Of a DNA stretch of 64,000 bases, positions 57,911 through 64,000 are shown one piece after another; positions within the stretch are counted from its first letter, which is position 1; the number at the start of each line of letters is the position of its first letter. This stretch comes from Leptospira harrisiae. GTDB taxonomy: Bacteria > Spirochaetota > Leptospiria > Leptospirales > Leptospiraceae. The stretch spans positions 1,558,501 to 1,622,500 of the forward strand of contig NZ_NPDX01000001.1 in NCBI RefSeq assembly GCF_002811945.1. Direction: 5' to 3'. A program made the position numbers and the translations under genes. The notes below the pieces were generated by a model. The model made no database searches. It worked only from the letters and a program-made list of their open reading frames with translations, and was not told where the DNA came from.

Positions 57911-59209
57911 TTATGGACTTAGTCTGTAAATCATCCTTGGGAAAGGGATACATTCTCGAATATGGGACAAACCACAAATCCAGGCAATCACACGTTCCAA
58001 TCCCATCCCAAACCCAGCATGGGGAACTGAGCCATATTTTCGCAGGTCCAAATACCAAGAATAATCCTCAGGAGGGAGACCTTCCTCTTGTAAGCGTTCT
58101 ACGATTTTTTCGTAGGACTCTTCCCTTTCAGAACCACCAATGATCTCTCCAATTCCATCAGGTGCAATTAGGTCGGCAGATAGGACCGTCTTTGGGTCTG
58201 CCGGATTTTGTTTCATGTAAAAGGCTTTGATGGCCCGTGGAAAATTTTGGATGAAGATTGCTGTTCCGAAATGGTTTGTTAGGATTTGTTCTCTTTCTGA
58301 GTTGATGTCTTCACCCCAGGTAATGTCTTCCCCGGCAGTTTGTAAAACTTGGATCGCTTCCCCATAATCCACTCGGGGAAAAGGTTTGCTAAGTTGTTCT
58401 AACAGAGGAGCCGGATCTCGGTCCAAAGCTTTTAGGTCTTCTAAAGTTCGTTCGATTGTGGTTTGTAACACTGATTTGACAAACCGTTCTTGTAGATCCA
58501 AATTCCCATCCTGACCAAGGAAGGCAGTTTCTGCTTCAAGCATCCAGAACTCGGTTAAGTGCCTTCTGGTTTTGCTTTTTTCGGCTCGGAAGGTGGGTCC
58601 AAAACAATACACTTTGGAATGGGCAAATGCAGCGGTTTCTAAATAGAGTTGTCCAGTTTGGGCAAGGTATGCCTGCCCTAGGTCAAAGTATTCTGTCGAA
58701 AATAAAGTACCTGCTGATTCTCCAATCGAACCAGTAAGGATAGGAGTATCAATGAGGGTGTAGCCATCGTTACGAAAGAATTCACGAATGGCGAAGGACA
58801 ATTCGGAGCGAACTCTTTGAATGGCGAGTTGCCTTTTGGAGCGTAACCATAAGTGTCGATGGTTGTGTAAAAAATCCGGACCATGTTCTTTGGGTGTGAT
58901 TGGGTATTGGTGAGATTCTCCTACAATGGAGAAGGAATGTAGAAACAGTTCATTGCCACCTGGAGCCTTGGCATTTTCTTGTAAAACCCCACTGACAATG
59001 AGGGATGTTTCTTGGGGTAGAGTTTTGATTTCTTTAAAAATTTCCTCACCAAGAAATTCTTTTTCGGCCACAACCTGGAAAATCCTACCATCCATACGAA
59101 GTTGGAGGAATTGGACATGGTTGTTTCCTCGGAGTCCTTGGACCCAACCTTGGAAACGAACATTGGAAGCGGAAGAATTGGATTGTGATGGATCTAAACT
59201 TGGAATCAT
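57911..59209 (-). CDS. asnS: Asparaginyl-tRNA synthetase
   Basis: 432 residues, of class II with the N-terminal OB domain (VRFQGWVQGLRGNNHVQFLQLRMDG), motif 2 YCFGPTFRAEKSKTRRHLTEFWMLEAE, and motif 3 GFGMGLERVIAW. It attaches asparagine to tRNA-Asn; the Asn versus Asp choice is supported by GSIGESAGTLFSTEYF rather than the AspRS GAD-domain pattern, and its presence means that direct charging rather than only the Asp-to-Asn pathway is available. 60 bp after the TPR-like gene's start on the same strand. Confidence 0.96.
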   Translation of the reverse strand: MIPSLDPSQSNSSASNVRFQGWVQGLRGNNHVQFLQLRMDGRIFQVVAEKEFLGEEIFKEIKTLPQETSLIVSGVLQENAKAPGGNELFLHSFSIVGESHQYPITPKEHGPDFLHNHRHLWLRSKRQLAIQRVRSELSFAIREFFRNDGYTLIDTPILTGSIGESAGTLFSTEYFDLGQAYLAQTGQLYLETAAFAHSKVYCFGPTFRAEKSKTRRHLTEFWMLEAETAFLGQDGNLDLQERFVKSVLQTTIERTLEDLKALDRDPAPLLEQLSKPFPRVDYGEAIQVLQTAGEDITWGEDINSEREQILTNHFGTAIFIQNFPRAIKAFYMKQNPADPKTVLSADLIAPDGIGEIIGGSEREESYEKIVERLQEEGLPPEDYSWYLDLRKYGSVPHAGFGMGLERVIAWICGLSHIRECIPFPRMIYRLSP

Positions 59210-59264
59210 GGATGGTTTTTTCTGTTTGCCAGTTCAATTTTCTCTGAAATTTTGAACTTACAGA

Positions 59265-60140
59265 ATGAAATCTAGCATCCTATTAGACGGTAAAGCGATT
59301 TCCGAAAAAATTCGAAATCGAATCGCAGAAACACTAGCAAAAGCTAAATCAGAAGGCAAAGGAGTTCCGACTCTTGCCACCATCCTTGTTGGGGATAACC
59401 CTGCATCGGAAACCTATGTCAACATGAAAGTGAAGGCCTGCGAAAAAGTGGGAATGGGTTCTCGATACGTTCGTATGAAAGAGGAAACAACCACCGAAGA
59501 GTTGTTAGCGGAAATTAGAAAACTTAATGCGGATGCATCAGTAAATGGAATTCTTTTGCAACATCCGGTTCCACACCAAATTGATGAACGTTTGTGTTTT
59601 GATGAAATCGCTCTCGAAAAAGACGTGGATGGAGTTACTACTATTTCCTTTGGAAAACTTTCAATGAACAGCGAAGCATATTTCCCATGCACACCGTACG
59701 GAATGGTTCTGCTACTTCAAGAATATGGAATCGAGGTTTCAGGGAAACATGCAGTCGTTGTGGGAAGGTCCCCCATTCTTGGCAAACCAATGGCCATCAT
59801 GCTTACAAATTTAAATGCCACTGTTACCTTATGTCATTCTAAAACTAAAAACCTACCAGAGCTTGTGAAACAAGCGGACATTGTGGTAGGGGCTGTTGGA
59901 AAACCAGAATTCATTAAAGCAGATTGGATCAAAGAAGGCGCCGTAGTATTGGATGCTGGTTATAATGTTGGTAACGTCGGTGACATTGAAATCTCAAAAG
60001 TAAAAGACAAAGCCTCCTATTATACACCAGTTCCTGGCGGAGTTGGTCCTATGACCATTTCTGTACTTTTATTACAAACTATGTATAGTTTTTTAAATCA
60101 ATTTTCTCCTAAGTTGGATTCCCATGCCTCAAACCGTTAG
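59265..60140 (+). CDS. folD: Methylenetetrahydrofolate dehydrogenase/cyclohydrolase
   Basis: 291 residues. Motifs: LVGDNPASETYVNMKVKACEKVG, LQHPVPHQIDE, EKDVDGVTT, PCTPYGMV, VVGRSPILGKPMAIML and GGVGPMTISVLLLQTM. FolD interconverts methylene-, methenyl- and formyl-tetrahydrofolate with NADP. The gene overlaps the next by 17 bp and they are likely co-transcribed. Confidence 0.97.
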   Translation: MKSSILLDGKAISEKIRNRIAETLAKAKSEGKGVPTLATILVGDNPASETYVNMKVKACEKVGMGSRYVRMKEETTTEELLAEIRKLNADASVNGILLQHPVPHQIDERLCFDEIALEKDVDGVTTISFGKLSMNSEAYFPCTPYGMVLLLQEYGIEVSGKHAVVVGRSPILGKPMAIMLTNLNATVTLCHSKTKNLPELVKQADIVVGAVGKPEFIKADWIKEGAVVLDAGYNVGNVGDIEISKVKDKASYYTPVPGGVGPMTISVLLLQTMYSFLNQFSPKLDSHASNR

Positions 60141-61092
60141 TTTTGATGAATGTTTTCAGACGGTTCCAAAACTAGATCCCCCTTCGGACTTGGATAGTTT
60201 TTGGAAAGCAGGAATTGCTGACTTAAAAAAAGTTCCAATCAAGGCGACTTATAAAACTGTCTTAAAAGGATCATTTATTTGGGAATCACTTAACGACATT
60301 AGTTTTCAAAGTATCGACAATCATGTGTTATATGGAAAACTTGCGATACCCCGGAAAAGAGGAAACCGCCCTGTTGTTGTTTATTTCCATGATTATTTGG
60401 CAGTTCCGGAAGAAATCCAAAAAGGGTATTCTGATTTGGGTGTTGCACAGCTCCATATCACCTTACGCGGACATGGTGAAGAAATGGTTCATGCGCCTAT
60501 TGATCCAACCACAGGAAAGGCGCCAATTGGTTGGACTCCCAATTACTTTGCACATGGACTCGACCAAAAAGAAGAGTTTTATATGCGCAAACTTTATTTA
60601 GATGTAATTCGTACAATTGAGTTTTTACGTCTGACTGATGGGATTGATGGTGACCAAATTATTTTACATGGAAAATCAATTGGTTCCGCACTTTCAGTCT
60701 TTGGTGCTGCCTATTCTGACCGAATCAAAGGTTTAATTCTAGAAACACCTTCCTTCTGTTATATTGACAAAGATCAGATTTCATTAAAAGGAAATCCCTG
60801 GATACGAGAACTCACTCCATTTTTGGAGAAAAGAGCTACTAAAAAAATTGATTATAAAAAGGAACTTTCTTATTTTGATGCGTTGAATTTTGCTAAAAAA
60901 ATTAAAATTCCCGCCTTATTCTCTTGTGGAATGGAAGATGTCATCTCTCATCCAAAATCAACTTTTGCACTCTTTAATCATATGAATTGTGATAAACGTA
61001 TGCAGTTGTATCCCACTGAAGGAAATGAAGCTGGCAAAGACAAACAGCCACAAGCCAACTTGGAATTTGTAAAAGAAATTTTTGCATTATGA
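60124..61092 (+). CDS. Acetyl-xylan-esterase-type hydrolase, catalytic His replaced
   Basis: 322 residues with the AXE1/cephalosporin-C-deacetylase pattern: SDLDSFWKAGIADLKKVP, the nucleophile elbow GKSIGS (Ser185), and GMEDVISHPKS (Asp272). At the place of the catalytic His, GHEGG in the family, the sequence reads GNEAG (Asn301). The triad would be incomplete, so the protein may be inactive as an esterase or use a different residue. No signal peptide. It overlaps folD and, by 4 bp, cysS. Confidence 0.82.
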   Translation: MPQTVSFDECFQTVPKLDPPSDLDSFWKAGIADLKKVPIKATYKTVLKGSFIWESLNDISFQSIDNHVLYGKLAIPRKRGNRPVVVYFHDYLAVPEEIQKGYSDLGVAQLHITLRGHGEEMVHAPIDPTTGKAPIGWTPNYFAHGLDQKEEFYMRKLYLDVIRTIEFLRLTDGIDGDQIILHGKSIGSALSVFGAAYSDRIKGLILETPSFCYIDKDQISLKGNPWIRELTPFLEKRATKKIDYKKELSYFDALNFAKKIKIPALFSCGMEDVISHPKSTFALFNHMNCDKRMQLYPTEGNEAGKDKQPQANLEFVKEIFAL

Positions 61093-62549
61093 CAATAGTT
61101 CCCTTTGTATTTCAAAATTCTAAATCGGGAAAAAAAGAAACTTTTGTACCAAAGGATCCGTTGAATGTAAGTATATATTCTTGTGGGCCAACAGTTTATA
61201 ATTTTGCACATATTGGAAATATTCGTTCTTTTTTATTTGTTGATGTACTTCGTCGCTCTCTACTGCTCGGTGGATATAAACTCAACCAATCAATGAATAT
61301 TACTGACATTGATGACAAAATTATCAACGAATCCATCAAAAGAAAAATAAGTGTAGAAGAGTTTACAAAACCTTGGACAGAGGCCTTTTTTAAAGATTTA
61401 GAAACTCTTCATGTTCAAAAACTGGAACATTACCCTAAAGCAACTGAATCCATTGATGATATGGTTCATCTTGTGGAAACATTAAAATCCAATGGCCTAG
61501 TTTATGAAAAAGATGGGAATTTATATTTTTCCATTCAAAAGTTTAGTCGGTATGGTGAACTTTCCAAAATTGATGTTTCTGGGATGAAGTCGGGAGTTCG
61601 GTATGATGCTGATGAATATGAAAAGGACGATGTCCGAGATTTTGTTCTTTGGAAAAACCAAAAGACAGAAGAAGAAAAATGTTGGCATACTAAAATTGGA
61701 ACCGGACGCCCTGGCTGGCATTTAGAATGTTCTGCGATGATTCGAAAGGTGTATGGTTCCGGCGTGGATATCCATACCGGTGGGATTGACCTTCTCTTCC
61801 CTCACCATGAAAATGAGGCAGCACAAAGTATTGGTGCCTATCCGAATGAAGAATTTGTTGGAACCTGGCTTCATTGTGAACACCTTCTTGTGGATGGTGA
61901 AAAGATGTCTAAAAGTAAAGGAAACTTTTTTACCTTAAGAGACATTCTAGAGAAAGGATACGACCCTAACGTTATTCGCTATCATCTGATTTCAGCGCAT
62001 TATAGAAGTAAGTTGAATTTTTCTCTGAGCAAACTTGAAGAATCAAAAACTGCAATGGAAAGAGTTCAGAACACCATTTATCGGGTGTTAGAGGTTGGTA
62101 ATCTTTGGGACAAAGTTTCCAAAATAGAAGAAAGTTTTGATGATTCAATTCCTGACTTACAAAAAATAAACTTGGAATTTATAAATGCTTTGGCAGATGA
62201 TTTGAATGTTCCGAAAGCACTTGCTTCCGTTTTTGAACTCGTTCGTATTGTGAACCAATTTTTGGATTCGAGCGCAAAAGATTCCGCCGATTCAGATTTT
62301 TTAAAAGAATCTCTACAATTGTTTTATAAAATGAATAAACTCTTTGCTGTTTTTTCCTTTGAAAAACAAATTCTATCGTTGGATGGGATTTCTGAAGAGT
62401 GGATCTTGGCGCAGATTGAAGCGAGAAAAATCGCAAAGCAAAACAAAGATTTCTCTACTGCTGACAAAATTCGTAAAGAGTTGGAAGAAAAAGGAATCCT
62501 TCTCGCAGACACAAAAGAAGGAAATACCACATGGAAAAAAGCCCAGTAG
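61089..62549 (+). CDS. cysS: Cysteinyl-tRNA synthetase
   Basis: 486 residues. Class I with CGPTVYNFAHIGNIR (HIGH), zinc/ligand segments RPGWHLECSAMI and FPHHENEAAQS, KMSKSKGNFFT (KMSKS) and a C-terminal helical domain with AQIEARKIAKQNKDFSTADKIR. It charges cysteine to tRNA-Cys. ATGA overlap with the esterase-like gene; the 3' end overlaps the methyltransferase by 19 bp. Confidence 0.98.
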   Translation: MTIVPFVFQNSKSGKKETFVPKDPLNVSIYSCGPTVYNFAHIGNIRSFLFVDVLRRSLLLGGYKLNQSMNITDIDDKIINESIKRKISVEEFTKPWTEAFFKDLETLHVQKLEHYPKATESIDDMVHLVETLKSNGLVYEKDGNLYFSIQKFSRYGELSKIDVSGMKSGVRYDADEYEKDDVRDFVLWKNQKTEEEKCWHTKIGTGRPGWHLECSAMIRKVYGSGVDIHTGGIDLLFPHHENEAAQSIGAYPNEEFVGTWLHCEHLLVDGEKMSKSKGNFFTLRDILEKGYDPNVIRYHLISAHYRSKLNFSLSKLEESKTAMERVQNTIYRVLEVGNLWDKVSKIEESFDDSIPDLQKINLEFINALADDLNVPKALASVFELVRIVNQFLDSSAKDSADSDFLKESLQLFYKMNKLFAVFSFEKQILSLDGISEEWILAQIEARKIAKQNKDFSTADKIRKELEEKGILLADTKEGNTTWKKAQ

Positions 62550-63304
62550 AAATACTTTTCGGAAAACGGAATTTTTATGAATTTTTGGAATCCTTGGAAC
62601 AAATGGCTCCGGAACGTGGAGTCAAAACCATTCGAGAAGTCATAATAAAAGATTCGATGGGAAACGAAGAAAAACAAAGAATTAGAGGTTATATTCCAAA
62701 TTCTGTAAAATTTACAACTGTTTCCACAAGAGAACTAGACCGCATTGCTTCTGATAAAAACCACCAAGGTTATGTAATCATTCGTACCAAACAAAAATCA
62801 TTTTCATCATTGGGATTTGAACAGTTCAAACAAAATGTAGAAGCAGGTGCAGGTCCAATACTCATTTTGGATCGAATCCAAGATCCTGGAAATTTGGGAA
62901 ATATTCTGCGAACTGCTGAATGTATGGGCGTAAAACACGTGTTAATGTCTGATAGAGATACATCCCCGATCACTCCTGTCGTGGAAAAAGTATCAGCGGG
63001 TGCAGTTCATCATTTACAAATCTATCGAGTTGCCAACTTGATGCATGGAATGGAATTTCTCAAAAAAAATGAATATTGGATTCTTGCTACTGATGAAGAA
63101 GGTGAAGAATCCATTTGGGAAACTTTACCAGATGCATCTCAAATGGCGGTGATTATGGGGAATGAAGGGGAAGGTGTAAAACGACTGTTACTGGAAGAGG
63201 CGGATTATGTGGCGAGAATTCCCCTATTTGGTTCAGTAACTTCTTTAAATGTTGTGGTGGCTTGTGGAATTACCTTGGATCGTATACAAAATGTTTCGCG
63301 TTAG
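62531..63304 (+). CDS. TrmH/SpoU-family RNA 2'-O-methyltransferase
   Basis: 257 residues. N-terminal substrate-binding domain (SPVEILFGKRNFYEFLESLEQ), then the knot domain with motif 1 ILDRIQDPGNLGNILRTAECMG, motif 2 VIMGNEGEGVKRL, and motif 3 IPLFGSVTSLNVVVACGITL. It transfers a methyl group from SAM to a ribose in rRNA or tRNA; RlmB-like 23S rRNA G2251 methylation is most probable but not proven. Genes of this family often follow cysS. Confidence 0.92.
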   Translation: MEKSPVEILFGKRNFYEFLESLEQMAPERGVKTIREVIIKDSMGNEEKQRIRGYIPNSVKFTTVSTRELDRIASDKNHQGYVIIRTKQKSFSSLGFEQFKQNVEAGAGPILILDRIQDPGNLGNILRTAECMGVKHVLMSDRDTSPITPVVEKVSAGAVHHLQIYRVANLMHGMEFLKKNEYWILATDEEGEESIWETLPDASQMAVIMGNEGEGVKRLLLEEADYVARIPLFGSVTSLNVVVACGITLDRIQNVSR

Positions 63305-64000
63305 GCGGAAGTGTATATTTTTTCTATTCTATTTTTTGGTTGGCATTTCTGTATTTCCTTCTTGTATTTATGACTTTTATCGAAAGGAATTTGTATCGGA
63401 AGAGAAAAAAAATGACGAAGCTCTGTTACTTGCTTTATTAGGGCTATTACCAAATCCAAATCAAAAGTTATACGGCTTTTTACCAGGTTTTTCAAGGAAT
63501 CTATCAGACTCCCAATTTTTATCTTCTGAGTTTTTTCCAAAATCTGGTAAAAAGAAGATAGTTTTTGTTCACGGTTGGAATCCAGCTGAGAGAGATTCCG
63601 ATCCCGTTACCAACGATCAGAAAAAAATACAAAATATTAAGAATACTTTTTCGAACGGTCTTGTTCATTTTCAAGAAGGGAGAGCTTCCGCAAATAGTGA
63701 ATTTGATCTTTATTTGTATACCTACCGCACTTCCAATAGCATTCTGATCAATGGAAAACAATTTTACGGAACATTACGTTCTAACTTTTTAGATTCTGAC
63801 CAAGTTTATATTGTAGCCCATTCGATGGGAGGACTTGTGACTCGAGTTGCTTTGGCAACGGAAACAGGATACCTTCCTTTTGTTCGATTGGTTGTCACTT
63901 TGGCTAGCCCACAGTTTGGTTCCCCTTTTGCCACTCCTAGTTTTCTAGGCAACAATCCGTTTTTAAATGATCTTGGAAATTATCTTGTTGGAACCCAAGG
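63291..64000 (+). CDS. Lipase-like alpha/beta hydrolase, predicted lipoprotein (partial, 3' end outside)
   Basis: ATG 63291 overlaps the end of the methyltransferase by 14 bp; the frame stays open to the window end (236 codons visible). Signal: basic start then FFLFYFLVGISVFPSC, lipobox FPSC. The hydrolase fold shows IVFVHGWNPAERD for the oxyanion strand and the lipase elbow AHSMGGLVTRVAL, then VTLASPQFGSPFA. PGAP1/triacylglycerol-lipase-like secretory proteins share these. The catalytic Asp and His would be downstream of the window. The gene is incomplete and its substrate unknown. Confidence 0.85.
   Translation, partial: MFRVRRKCIFFLFYFLVGISVFPSCIYDFYRKEFVSEEKKNDEALLLALLGLLPNPNQKLYGFLPGFSRNLSDSQFLSSEFFPKSGKKKIVFVHGWNPAERDSDPVTNDQKKIQNIKNTFSNGLVHFQEGRASANSEFDLYLYTYRTSNSILINGKQFYGTLRSNFLDSDQVYIVAHSMGGLVTRVALATETGYLPFVRLVVTLASPQFGSPFATPSFLGNNPFLNDLGNYLVGTQ

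Overview
The window reads as chromosomal DNA of a spirochaete, most likely Leptospira and probably a free-living (saprophytic) member. The evidence is AT-rich composition, frequent TTG/GTG starts, many spirochaete-type lipoprotein signals (Cys after S/T/V/H/N/P rather than a strict LAGC), a degraded copy of an NHL-repeat protein of a type I associate with Leptospira, a B12-dependent ribonucleotide reductase and a complete type II secretion (T2SS) operon. I did not run any search; family calls are from reading the translations.

Layout. 1-3139: translation/ribosome cluster rimM'-trmD-rplS-rnhB followed by an unknown gene and a free-standing FlhB C-terminal-like gene, the same order as the rplS-rnhB-ylqG-ylqH neighbourhood of Bacillus. 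3174-6964: degenerate HD-GYP protein, YraN, a 66-aa protein, a YifB/ComM-type ATPase (minus strand) and a small lipoprotein. 7061-19988: LysM/M23 peptidase and the T2SS operon gspC-D-E-F-G-H-I-J-K-L-M-N, with overlapping or nearly abutting genes and no prepilin peptidase in the run. 20322-23942: NrdJ on the minus strand. 24163-24235: tRNA-Asn(GUU) with a clear promoter, then an L,D-transpeptidase-like gene.

25029-33572 looks accessory: lipoproteins of unknown function, a Baeyer-Villiger-type monooxygenase, an ArsR regulator with two SRPBCC/AHSA1 genes (one of them a predicted lipoprotein) under a striking tandem palindrome, an NHL-repeat pseudogene, a DoxX-like membrane protein, and a SulP-STAS-carbonic anhydrase fusion. 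33773-37146 is the succinate dehydrogenase/fumarate reductase operon (cytochrome b, flavoprotein, iron-sulfur), closed by a strong terminator.

37364-41404 (minus): glycosyltransferase 2, a PLP-dependent ACC deaminase/D-cysteine desulfhydrase-like protein, LepA. 41527-48900 (plus): eno, an FtsB-like gene, clpP, a YheT-like hydrolase, tldD, pmbA, a DUF4416-type gene and a lipoprotein. 48909-50018 (minus): CTP-dependent lipid kinase-like membrane protein and a STAS protein. 50092-57085 (plus): a small coiled-coil gene, a large PPIase/SurA-like lipoprotein, a tandem-HTH regulator with a 13-bp inverted repeat, an NSS transporter with a 38-aa one-helix partner, a DinG-type helicase lacking one Fe-S cysteine, and an LPP20-like protein. 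57048-59209 (minus): a TPR-like protein and asnS. 59265-64000 (plus): folD, an acetyl-xylan-esterase-like hydrolase whose catalytic His is Asn, cysS, a TrmH-type methyltransferase and the start of a lipase-like lipoprotein that runs off the window.

The best leads for something undescribed are the NSS transporter plus 38-aa subunit, the SRPBCC lipoprotein in an ArsR operon with overlapping 20-bp operators, the unknown gene paired with the free FlhB C-terminal domain, and several enzymes with a missing key residue. I found no CRISPR array, insertion sequence, prophage or secondary-metabolite cluster.
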